7,523 nt of DNA from positions 16,188-23,710 of the forward strand of contig DLGG01000102.1 of assembly GCA_002482565.1 (NCBI GenBank). The letters run 5' to 3'. The translations under genes and the position numbers were made by a program. Positions 1 through 6,021 of this stretch are shown here, one piece after another (the stretch's first letter is position 1; each line of letters opens with the position of its first letter). The DNA is from Solidesulfovibrio magneticus (GTDB lineage Bacteria; Desulfobacterota; Desulfovibrionia; Desulfovibrionales; Desulfovibrionaceae). The notes beneath the pieces were generated by a model. It worked only from the letters and a program-made list of their open reading frames with translations. It had not been told where the DNA came from and searched no databases.

Positions 1-401
1 CCAAGGAAGTGGGCGCGGCCGTGGGCGGCATCCAGACCGGCGCGGTCACCAACGTGGCCAACGTCAAGCGCACCGTGGAGGTCATCGAGCAGGCCACGGC
101 CCGGGCGGCCCAATCCGGCGAGGCCCTGGGCGAGATCGTGGAGCTGGCCGACGCCGTGGCCAGCCAGGTCCAGTCCATCGCCACCGCCTCGGAACAGCAG
201 TCGGCCACCAGCGAGGAGATCAACCGCAGCATTGAGGACATCAACCGGATTTCCCTGGAATCCTCCGACGGCATGCGCCAGTCGGCCCTGGCCGTTGGCG
301 AGCTGGCCAATCAGTCCAGCGTGTTGACCCGGCTCATCGACGAAATGCGCTCGGGTTCCGGCGGTTCGGGCGCGGGACGCCGCCGGGCGCTGACGTCCTG
401 A
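1..401 (+). CDS. Methyl-accepting chemotaxis protein, C-terminal fragment
   Basis: This is the 3' end of a chemoreceptor gene; its 5' part lies outside the window and the reading frame is already open at base 3. The visible 132 residues are the descending arm of the long cytoplasmic coiled coil that signals to CheA/CheW. The opening KEVGAAVGGIQTG resembles the segment just after the hairpin tip, and ASEQQSATSEEINRSIEDI (about residues 63-81 of the fragment) matches the C-terminal methylation helix, with Glu/Gln pairs that CheR and CheB would modify. The protein ends in a Gly/Ser/Arg-rich tail (RRRALTS) without the xWxxF pentapeptide used by some receptors to tether CheR. The ligand-binding domain and membrane segments are not visible, so the stimulus is unknown. 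A hairpin terminator follows 65 bases downstream. The family call is secure from the helix pattern. Confidence 0.92.
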   Translation, partial: KEVGAAVGGIQTGAVTNVANVKRTVEVIEQATARAAQSGEALGEIVELADAVASQVQSIATASEQQSATSEEINRSIEDINRISLESSDGMRQSALAVGELANQSSVLTRLIDEMRSGSGGSGAGRRRALTS

Positions 402-465
402 TGTCGCGCCTGCGGCGACGGAGACGGGTTTTGCGAAGCCCGCCGGCGACAAACGGCAAAACAGT

Positions 466-499
466 GCGGGCGGCCCCTTTCGGAGCCGCCCGCCTTTTT
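466..499 (+). terminator. Intrinsic terminator after the chemoreceptor gene
   Basis: A perfect 9-bp stem, GCGGGCGGC (466-474) with GCCGCCCGC (485-493), encloses a 10-base loop and is followed by five T residues at 495-499. This is a textbook factor-independent terminator for the gene ending at 401. Almost the same hairpin occurs again at 1217-1246. Confidence 0.85.
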
Positions 500-542
500 C
501 GGTCTTTATCCGCCGACCGATTGGCCATGGCCTTATGGCCCC

Positions 543-571
543 TTGCGCCTTGCCTTTAGAGGCTGTATTCT
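543..571 (+). promoter_or_regulatory. Possible promoter of the toxin-antitoxin operon
   Basis: TTGCGC (543-548) and TATTCT (566-571) are separated by 17 bases and resemble weak sigma-70 -35 and -10 boxes. Transcription would start near 578, inside the palindrome at 574-590 and about 24 bases before the antitoxin start. An alternative pair is TTTAGA (555-560) with TACATT (578-583), also at 17 bases, which would leave a very short leader. This stretch is more AT-rich than its surroundings, as expected of a promoter, but neither match is strong. Confidence 0.35.
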
Positions 572-573
572 TT

Positions 574-590
574 TGCCTACATTGTATGCA
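574..590. promoter_or_regulatory. Candidate operator for the RHH antitoxin
   Basis: TGCCTACATTGTATGCA forms two 8-base arms around the central T582, with a single mismatch (C577 against T587). It lies directly before the antitoxin ribosome site (AGGAGG, 590-595) and overlaps or adjoins the candidate promoters. Ribbon-helix-helix antitoxins typically bind short palindromes at their own promoter and repress with the toxin as co-repressor. Symmetry and position are seen; the regulatory role is inferred. Confidence 0.5.
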
Positions 591-601
591 GGAGGATGGT
601 C

Positions 602-844
602 ATGAGTATCCCAACCACCGTGCGCATGGACGAAGAAATGGTGTCGCGTTTGGATGGTTTGGCCCAGGCGACCGGCCGGAGCCGGGCCTGGATCATCAAG
701 GACGCCCTCTCCCGCTACCTGGAATATGAAACGTGGTTTGCCCAGGAAGTGGAGAAGGGACGCCAGGACGCGGCCCAAGGCCGGCTGGTTTCCCACGAGG
801 ACGTGAAGGCCAGGCTGCGCCGGCGGGGAATCGATGTCGATTAA
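602..844 (+). CDS. Ribbon-helix-helix (CopG/ParD-like) antitoxin
   Basis: This 80-residue protein is the likely antitoxin of a type II toxin-antitoxin pair: it should neutralise the downstream toxin by direct binding and repress the operon as a DNA-binding dimer. Residues 4-9 (PTTVRM) fit the RHH beta-strand that enters the DNA major groove, followed by helix A (about 10-24) and helix B (about 28-43, beginning with the turn GRSRAW). The charged C-terminal part, with GRLVSHEDVKARL, matches the toxin-binding tail common in such antitoxins. The start at 602 is preferred over the ATG at 596, because AGGAGG (590-595) touches 596 directly but sits six bases before 602. The stop overlaps the toxin gene by 11 bases, so the two are probably translationally coupled. 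The palindrome at 574-590 is the candidate operator. The family is clear; target specificity is not. Confidence 0.9.
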   Translation: MSIPTTVRMDEEMVSRLDGLAQATGRSRAWIIKDALSRYLEYETWFAQEVEKGRQDAAQGRLVSHEDVKARLRRRGIDVD

Positions 845-1121
845 ATGGACCGAGCGGGCGGTCAACGATCTGGAAAGCTTGCTGGAATATATCGCCCAGG
901 ATGACCGGCCCGCGGCGCAGCGCGTGGGCGGGGAAATCCTCGACGCGGTGAGCCGCCTGGAGCGGTTTCCCGGCTCGGGGAAACCGGGCCGGGTGCAGGG
1001 CACACGGGAGTTGCTTTTGGTTCCGCGTGGGCTGCCCTATGTCGTCGTCTACGAGACGGGCGCACAATCCGTCTGCATTCTCCGAGTGCTGCATAGCGCT
1101 CGGGAGTGGCCCTCGGCGTAG
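834..1121 (+). CDS. RelE/ParE-family toxin
   Basis: This 95-residue protein is a RelE/ParE superfamily toxin. Known members either poison DNA gyrase (ParE branch) or cleave mRNA on the ribosome (RelE branch); the sequence alone does not settle which applies. Family landmarks are an N-terminal helical part (KWTERAVNDLESLLEYIA, residues 4-21, then helix 2 to about residue 42), the turn FPGSGKPGR, the strand GTRELLLVPRGLPYVVVYE, and the C-terminal strand CILRVLHSAREWP. The length is normal and no key segment is missing, so it looks intact. Its ATG lies inside the end of the antitoxin gene (11-base overlap), with GGGGA at 825-829 as a modest ribosome site. That order and coupling are usual for such modules and favour making antitoxin first. 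A small hairpin (1124-1150) and the terminator at 1209-1253 follow. Confidence 0.9.
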   Translation: MSIKWTERAVNDLESLLEYIAQDDRPAAQRVGGEILDAVSRLERFPGSGKPGRVQGTRELLLVPRGLPYVVVYETGAQSVCILRVLHSAREWPSA

Positions 1122-1123
1122 GC

Positions 1124-1150
1124 GTTTCTCGGGCCACATCCACGAGAAAC
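1124..1150. repeat. Short inverted repeat after the toxin gene
   Basis: GTTTCTCG (1124-1131) pairs perfectly with CGAGAAAC (1143-1150) around an 11-base loop, starting three bases after the toxin stop codon. No T-run follows, so it does not look like a standard terminator; it could protect the mRNA 3' end or be chance. Confidence 0.4.
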
Positions 1151-1208
1151 ACCGACGGCCTCTGGGGAAATCTGCCGATGGCGTCGTGCGCCATGCCGGC
1201 CAGGCTTC

Positions 1209-1253
1209 AAAAGCCAGGCGGGCGGCCCCTTTGGGAGCCGCCCGCCATGTTTT
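1209..1253. terminator. Bidirectional hairpin terminator between the toxin gene and valS
   Basis: A perfect 10-bp stem, GGCGGGCGGC (1217-1226) with GCCGCCCGCC (1237-1246), is flanked by AAAA at 1209-1212 and TTTT at 1250-1253. A short U-run therefore follows the stem on either strand. On the minus strand it lies just past the valS stop (1270); on the plus strand it lies 95 bases past the toxin stop. Both U-runs are short and set back 3-4 bases from the stem. The hairpin nearly duplicates the one at 466-494. Confidence 0.75.
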
Positions 1254-1269
1254 GCTGTTCTCGCCAGCC

Positions 1270-3942
1270 TTAGGCTTCTTCGGCCATGAGCTTGCGGATG
1301 CGGTCCTTGAGTTCGCGCAGCCGGGCCAGCTTTTCGCTCAGCGCGTCCTGCTTCTCCCGCTCCTTGGCCACCACGTCGGCCGGGGCCCGGGACACGAAAT
1401 CCTCGTTGCCGAGCTTTTTTTCCACCACGGTCAGTTCCTTGACCGTCTTCACTTCTTCCTTGGACAGGCGCAGGAATTCCACGTCGAAGTCCACCGCGCC
1501 GGAAAGCGGCACGAATAGCGCGCACGAGCCGCAGGCGGCCGAAGCCGAGGCCTTGGGCGCGGCCACGTCCGGGCCGGCCTCGAAGCGCTCCAGCTTGGCC
1601 AGGAAGCTGATCATGGCCGCGTTGGCGTTAAGCGAAGCGGCCTGGGCGGCGTCCTCGGCATGGACCAGGGCGGTGAGCTTCACGCCCGGATTGATGTTGA
1701 GCTCGGCCCGGATGTTGCGCACCCCGACCACCACGGCCCGCAGCAGCTCCATGGCCGCCTCGGCCTCGTCGCTGATGAGTTCGGTGCGAAGCGGCGGGTA
1801 GGGCGCCTTGGCCAGGTTGGGTTCGGCCATGCCCGGCAGCTTGCTCCAGATCTCCTGGGTGACGAAGGGCACGATGGGATGCATGAGGGTGAGCGTCTCG
1901 GACAGCACGGTCAAAAGCACGCGCTTGGCCGCGCCCTTCTTGAACTCGTCCTCGCCGCCCAGGTCCACCTTGGCCATTTCCAGGTACCAGTCGCAGAATT
2001 CGCGCCAGAAAAAGCCGTACAGCTCCTGGGCCGCCTCGTTGAACTGGTAGCCCTCGATGGCCCGGGACACCGTGCCCTTGAGCCGCTCCAGGCGCGAGAG
2101 GATCATGGCGTGGCACAGCCCGGCCTTGGCCGCCTGGGACAGCTCCATCTCCGGCGCGCCGTCGGCCACGTGCATCAGCGCGAACCGAGCCGCGTTCCAC
2201 AGCTTGTTGATGAAGTGGCGGTAACCTTCGATGCGCTCCTCGGCCAGCTTGATGTCGCGGCCCATGGCGGCGAAGGCGGCCAGGGTGAAACGCAGGGCGT
2301 CGGTGCCGTAGCGTTCCATCATGGCCAGGGGATCGATGCCGTTGCCCAGGGACTTGCTCATCTTGCGGCCCTCGGCGTCGCGCACCAGGGCGTGGATGTA
2401 GACGTGCCTGAACGGCACTTCGTCCATGAAGTGCAGGCCCATCATCATCATGCGGGCCACCCAGAAAAAGAGGATGTCAAAGGCGGTGCTTAATACCGAG
2501 GTGGGATAAAACGTGGCCAGTTCCTTGGTCTGATCCGGCCAGCCCATGGTGGTGAACGGCCACAACGCCGAGGAGAACCAGGTGTCCAGGACGTCGGGAT
2601 CTTGGGTGAGGCGCGAGCTGCCGCAGGCCGGGCAGGAGGTCGGGGTCTCGCGGGCGACAACAAGCTCGCCGCAGGAATCGCAGGTCCAGGCCGGGATGCG
2701 ATGCCCCCACCAGATCTGGCGCGACACGCACCAGTCGCGGATGTTGTCGAGCCAGTCGTAATAGGTCTTGGTCCACTGGTCGGGCAGGATGATGGTGCGG
2801 CCGTCTTCCACGGCCTTGCGGGCCACCTTGGCCAGGGGGCCGGTTTTCACGAACCACTGCTTGGACACGAAGGGCTCGATGACCGTGTGGCAGCGGTAGC
2901 ACTCGCCCACGTTGTGCTCGTAGTCGCGGATGTCGTCGAGAAGGGTCAGTTCCTTGAGGTCCTCGACCACGGCCTTGCGGGCGGCCAGCCGGTCCAGGCC
3001 CCGGTACTTCTCGGGGGCGTTCTCGTTGATGCGCCCGGCCGCGTCCTGGACGGCGATGACGTCCAGGCCATGTTTGCGGCCCAGCTCAAAGTCGTTCATG
3101 TCGTGGGCCGGGGTGACCTTGAGGCAGCCCGTGCCGAATTCGCGCTCGACATAGGCGTCGGCGATGATGGGGATGCGGCGACCGACCAGGGGCAGGATGG
3201 CGAACTTGCCGACCACGTCCTTGTAGCGCTCGTCCTCGGGATGCACGGCCACGGCCGTGTCGCCCAGAAGCGTCTCGGGGCGGGTGGTGGCCACGGTGAC
3301 GAACGTATCCGTGCCTTCCACGGGATAGCGGATGTGGTAGAGCTTGCCGATGTGCGGGGCGTATTCCACTTCCAGGTCGGCCAGGGCGGTGTGGCAGCGC
3401 GGGCACCAGTTGATGATGTAGTCGCCCTGGTAGATCAGCCCGTCTTCATACAGGCGCACGAACACTTCGCGCACGGCCTTGGACAGGCCCTCGTCCATGG
3501 TGAAGCGTTCCCGGCTCCAGTCCACAGACGCGCCCAGGCGGCTGATCTGGTTGAGGATCTTGCCGCCGTACTCCTCGCGCCATTTCCAAACGCGTTCGAT
3601 GAAGGCCTCGCGGCCGAGCTCCTCACGGGAGGCGCCGGCGGCGGCCAGCGACCGTTCCACCACGTTTTGGGTGGCGATGCCGGCGTGGTCCGTGCCCGGC
3701 ACCCACAGCACCTTGCGGCCGAGCTGGCGGTGGTAACGGCACAGGATGTCCTGGATGGTGATGTTGAGGGCATGGCCCATGTGCAGGGCGCCGGTGACGT
3801 TGGGCGGCGGGATGACGATGGAATAGGGTTCGCCCGGGCCGTCGGGGTCCGGGGTGAAGGTCTTTTCGTCCTGCCAGTAGGCGATCCATTTCGCCTCGAC
3901 GTCGGCCGGCTCATATCCCTTGGAAAGGGCCTCGCTGGTCAT
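1270..3942 (-). CDS. valS: Valyl-tRNA synthetase
   Basis: This complete 890-residue class I aminoacyl-tRNA synthetase charges tRNA-Val with valine in the cytoplasm and hydrolyses mischarged Thr-tRNA-Val. The Rossmann catalytic domain carries the HIGH signature as HMGH (54-57), GTDHAGIATQ (83-92) and, much later, KMSKS (527-531). The inserted editing domain shows TTRPETLLGDTA (219-230) and TPAHDMNDFELG (277-288). Cysteine pairs at C180/C183, C348/C351, C421/C424 and C437/C440 suggest zinc sites. The anticodon-binding helical region (about 610-770) includes DWYLEMAK, and the last ~70 residues form the charged coiled-coil tail that contacts tRNA. The length is normal for bacterial ValRS. The start at 3942 has AAGGAG (complement of 3948-3953) five bases upstream. 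The gene appears monocistronic, divergent from the 4176 gene. No T-box signature was recognised upstream. Confidence 0.99.
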   Translation of the reverse strand: MTSEALSKGYEPADVEAKWIAYWQDEKTFTPDPDGPGEPYSIVIPPPNVTGALHMGHALNITIQDILCRYHRQLGRKVLWVPGTDHAGIATQNVVERSLAAAGASREELGREAFIERVWKWREEYGGKILNQISRLGASVDWSRERFTMDEGLSKAVREVFVRLYEDGLIYQGDYIINWCPRCHTALADLEVEYAPHIGKLYHIRYPVEGTDTFVTVATTRPETLLGDTAVAVHPEDERYKDVVGKFAILPLVGRRIPIIADAYVEREFGTGCLKVTPAHDMNDFELGRKHGLDVIAVQDAAGRINENAPEKYRGLDRLAARKAVVEDLKELTLLDDIRDYEHNVGECYRCHTVIEPFVSKQWFVKTGPLAKVARKAVEDGRTIILPDQWTKTYYDWLDNIRDWCVSRQIWWGHRIPAWTCDSCGELVVARETPTSCPACGSSRLTQDPDVLDTWFSSALWPFTTMGWPDQTKELATFYPTSVLSTAFDILFFWVARMMMMGLHFMDEVPFRHVYIHALVRDAEGRKMSKSLGNGIDPLAMMERYGTDALRFTLAAFAAMGRDIKLAEERIEGYRHFINKLWNAARFALMHVADGAPEMELSQAAKAGLCHAMILSRLERLKGTVSRAIEGYQFNEAAQELYGFFWREFCDWYLEMAKVDLGGEDEFKKGAAKRVLLTVLSETLTLMHPIVPFVTQEIWSKLPGMAEPNLAKAPYPPLRTELISDEAEAAMELLRAVVVGVRNIRAELNINPGVKLTALVHAEDAAQAASLNANAAMISFLAKLERFEAGPDVAAPKASASAACGSCALFVPLSGAVDFDVEFLRLSKEEVKTVKELTVVEKKLGNEDFVSRAPADVVAKEREKQDALSEKLARLRELKDRIRKLMAEEA

Positions 3943-3962
3943 ATGCGCTCCTTGAAATAGCT

Positions 3963-3979
3963 GCGGCGCAATGCGCCGC
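3963..3979. repeat. 17-bp perfect palindrome in the valS leader
   Basis: Arms GCGGCGCA (3963-3970) and TGCGCCGC (3972-3979) surround a single base. In a valS transcript this would form a 7-bp all-GC hairpin with a 3-base loop, ending about 9 bases before the AAGGAG ribosome site. It could be an operator just downstream of the promoter or a hairpin affecting translation; the sequence does not say which. Confidence 0.55.
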
Positions 3980-3989
3980 CAAGCGGCCC

Positions 3990-4018
3990 TGGATACAAAA
4001 GTTCGGCCGCAATGTCAC
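3990..4018 (-). promoter_or_regulatory. Possible valS promoter
   Basis: Read on the minus strand, GTGACA (complement of 4013-4018; five of six matches to TTGACA) is followed after 17 bases by TATCCA (complement of 3990-3995; three of six matches to TATAAT). Transcription would start near 3983, giving a leader of about 40 bases that contains the palindrome at 3963-3979. The -35 match is good and the -10 match is poor. Confidence 0.35.
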
Positions 4019-4032
4019 GAGCCGGCGGCAGG

Positions 4033-4073
4033 GACGGCCGGCCGGAGCGCGCACCGCTCCCGGCCAAGCCGTC
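4033..4073. repeat. Large imperfect stem-loop between valS and the BPL_N gene
   Basis: GACGGC (4033-4038) pairs with GCCGTC (4068-4073). After a small internal loop, 4040-4049 pairs with 4055-4065 with one bulged C at 4061, leaving the loop CGCAC (4050-4054). That makes 16 base pairs in 41 bases. No T-run follows on either side, so a simple terminator is unlikely. It lies upstream of the proposed valS promoter and about 100 bases before the 4176 start. Confidence 0.5.
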
Positions 4074-4175
4074 GCACCTTGGCGGCGTGGCTGACGATAG
4101 GCCCCAATACTGCGCGGCCCCTTGAAATACAAGGCGCTTCTTGCCGGCGGCCGGGCGAGGTTGTAGGACAGGGCC

Positions 4176-5426
4176 ATGACCGCGCCATTTGCCGTTTTGT
4201 GGGACCATGCCCATGTGTGGGGGCTGCTTTTGTGCCGGGGGCTGGCCGCCCTGGGCGCGGCCTGCCGCCCCGTGACCTGCGCCGAGGTGGCCGCCGGCGG
4301 GCTGGCCGCCGATGCGCCCAAGGCGCTTTTGGTCCCGGGCGGATTTTCCCGGCCCAAGTTCGCGGCCCTGGGGCCGGCCGGACAGCGGGCCGTGCGCGAC
4401 TACGTGGCTGGCGGGGGCAATTATTTCGGCGTCTGCGGCGGTTGCGGCCTGGCCCTTTCCCACGACGCCGGCCTGGGCCTGTGCGACTGGACGCGCCGGC
4501 CCTTCGCCGACCGGCTGGAGCATCTGGCCAGCGGGCATGTGCGCCTTCGCGGCGACGCGGCTTCGCCGTATCTGCCGGCGGCGCTGCCGGAAGATTTCGA
4601 GGCCCCGGTCTGGTGGCCGGCCGGCTTCGTGCCGCCGCCGGGCGCGGGCGGCGACGGAGCGGCGGTGGTGGCCGCCTACGCCGGTCCGGGCGAAGATTTC
4701 ATGCTGGCCGACATCGCCCTGGGGGCCATGCCCGGGGCGCTGCTGGGGGCCTGTCAGGAGCGCTTCGGCCTGACGCTGGCCCCGGCTTTTCTGGACGGCG
4801 GGGCCTGCGTCATCGCCGGGGCGTTCGGCCATGGCCGCTACGTGTTGTCCCACGCCCATCTGGAGACGCCGGATTCGCCCCAGGCCAATGCCTGGCTGGC
4901 CCATCTGCTGGGGCTTTTCGATCCGGACGGGCAAATACGCGGGCGGGTTGTGCCGGCCTGGCATCCGGCGCAGGAGGCCACGCGTTTTGCCGACATCCAT
5001 CTGGAGGCGGCCCGGCGCGACATCGAATCGGTGATCGCGGCCGGCATCGAGGCGCGGCTGCTCATGCGCCGCAGCGACTGGTTGCTTGGCTGGCGGCCGG
5101 GGATGCCGGGGTTTTCGCTGTCCAACCTCTCGGCTTTGCTGGCCGGGGCCTCGGCCCTGCCGCCGACGGAGGCGGCCGTGGCCTACTGGCGGCAGGCCGG
5201 CCCGGATTTCGCCCAGCGGGCGGCGGCCTTTGCCCGACGCTTGGAGGTGTTTTTCCCGGCCCAGCGGCTGGAGATCACCTTGTCGTTGGTGGAGCGCCGG
5301 GCCGGGGCCGATCCGGGGTTGGCGGCCGAGCGGCGGGAGCTGTTCGGGGCTTCGCCCGGCGGCGGCGGCCTGTGCGGCGACCTGGCCGCAACCCTCGACG
5401 CCCTGCTGCTGCGCCTGCTCTCCTGA
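4176..5426 (+). CDS. BPL_N / class I glutamine-amidotransferase-like protein
   Basis: This 416-residue protein resembles the N-terminal domain of eukaryotic biotin-protein ligase (BPL_N), a class I glutamine-amidotransferase-like fold. The N-terminal 240 residues show the strand and turn LLVPGGF (51-57), the nucleophile elbow YFGVCGGCGLAL (83-94) with candidate nucleophile C87, and GHGRYVLSHAHLE (218-230), where H228 and E230 fit the HxE pair of the catalytic triad. The triad therefore looks intact, which argues for a hydrolase or amidotransferase activity on an unidentified substrate. I recognise no biotin-ligase catalytic motif. The C-terminal 170 residues are mostly helical and unassigned. 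There is no signal peptide or membrane segment, so it is probably cytoplasmic. The start at 4176 is preceded by AGGACAGGG (4165-4173). It is transcribed alone, divergent from valS and convergent with the channel operon, so neighbours do not reveal its role. Confidence 0.8.
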   Translation: MTAPFAVLWDHAHVWGLLLCRGLAALGAACRPVTCAEVAAGGLAADAPKALLVPGGFSRPKFAALGPAGQRAVRDYVAGGGNYFGVCGGCGLALSHDAGLGLCDWTRRPFADRLEHLASGHVRLRGDAASPYLPAALPEDFEAPVWWPAGFVPPPGAGGDGAAVVAAYAGPGEDFMLADIALGAMPGALLGACQERFGLTLAPAFLDGGACVIAGAFGHGRYVLSHAHLETPDSPQANAWLAHLLGLFDPDGQIRGRVVPAWHPAQEATRFADIHLEAARRDIESVIAAGIEARLLMRRSDWLLGWRPGMPGFSLSNLSALLAGASALPPTEAAVAYWRQAGPDFAQRAAAFARRLEVFFPAQRLEITLSLVERRAGADPGLAAERRELFGASPGGGGLCGDLAATLDALLLRLLS

Positions 5427-5445
5427 TTTTCCCCATTCGGGGGGT

Positions 5446-5490
5446 CCGGGGGCCTCAGGCCCCCGGCCGCCGGAGGCATTTTTCTTCTTT
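5446..5490 (+). terminator. GC-rich palindrome with T-rich tail, probable terminator of the BPL_N gene
   Basis: Arms CCGGGGGCCT (5446-5455) and AGGCCCCCGG (5457-5466) are perfectly complementary around C5456, forming a 9-bp stem with a TCA loop. A T-rich run (ATTTTTCTTCTTT, 5478-5490) follows after an 11-base gap. A competing stem, GCCTC (5452-5456) with GAGGC (5473-5477), would sit directly against that T-run. Position, 19 bases after the stop, supports termination; the gap is unusual for the main stem. No T-run follows on the minus strand. Confidence 0.6.
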
Positions 5491-5493
5491 ACT

Positions 5494-6021
5494 CTATCTC
5501 CGCTCCGCTCCCCTTCGGCTAAGGACCAGGGCCAGGGCGGTGGTGAGCTTGACCACTTCGACGTTGTTTTTGCGCACCAGCCCAGCCAGGCGTTTGGCCA
5601 GGGCGGCCAGCAGCTTGACGCCCAGGGCCGGATGGGCCTGGAGGCAGGCGAAAAAGGCGTCGCGGTCGATGCGCAGGAAGCGGCAGTCGGTGAGGCAGGT
5701 GACGGTGGCCGAGCGGATGTCGCGGTCCAGCAGCGCCATTTCGCCGAAAAAGGGGCTTTGGGCGTCGGAGAGCTCCACCAGGGTTTTCTCGGCGGCCGTG
5801 CCGTCCAGGCCCGGGGCGACGATGCCCTTAAGCAGCATGGCCTTGCTCACGCGCACCCGGCCGGAGGTCAAAAGAAACATATCGTCTCCGGGCTGGCCTT
5901 CGACGATGACCGCCTGGCCGGCGGCCAGGGACAAGGGGGAAAACGCCGGCATGAGCCGATCGCGTTCGTCGTCGGTGAGGTCGGCGAACAGGGCGGCTTT
6001 TTTCAGGGCCTCGCCGTTCAC
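5494..6021 (-). CDS. Cyclic nucleotide-binding domain protein, stand-alone
   Basis: This 175-residue protein is essentially one cyclic-nucleotide-binding (CRP/PKA-type) domain. Visible features are the beta-roll start GQAVIVEGQPGDDMFLLTSGRVRV (about 35-58) and the phosphate-binding cassette FFGEMALLDRDIRSATV (91-107). In it G93-E94 and R103-S104 match the residues that hold ribose and phosphate in CRP. Helices B/C follow (about 120-165). It lacks a helix-turn-helix, so it is not a CRP-like transcription factor, and has no membrane segment. The GTG start at 6021 overlaps the TGA of the upstream potassium-channel gene (GTGA), with GGAG seven bases before it (complement of 6029-6032). The two are thus probably translationally coupled, which suggests it senses cAMP, cGMP or a related ligand and acts on the channel. 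That partnership is inferred; ligand identity cannot be read from sequence. About 30 residues between the two strand groups look like an expanded loop. Confidence 0.9.
   Translation of the reverse strand: MNGEALKKAALFADLTDDERDRLMPAFSPLSLAAGQAVIVEGQPGDDMFLLTSGRVRVSKAMLLKGIVAPGLDGTAAEKTLVELSDAQSPFFGEMALLDRDIRSATVTCLTDCRFLRIDRDAFFACLQAHPALGVKLLAALAKRLAGLVRKNNVEVVKLTTALALVLSRRGAERR

Noticed and set aside
401..556. ORF starting at the ATG that overlaps the chemoreceptor stop (TGATG)
   Set aside because: It is Arg-rich, has no ribosome site and reads straight through the terminator hairpin at 466-499.
2602..3960. 452-codon plus-strand ORF antisense to valS
   Set aside because: It mirrors the valS frame in GC-rich DNA, its protein is low-complexity Gly/Ala/Val/His, and no family is recognisable. 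valS is unambiguous on the other strand.
3950..4129. 10-base direct repeat CCTTGAAATA at 3950-3959 and 4120-4129
   Set aside because: One copy is simply the complement of the valS ribosome-site region; a single 10-base match without further similarity is within chance.
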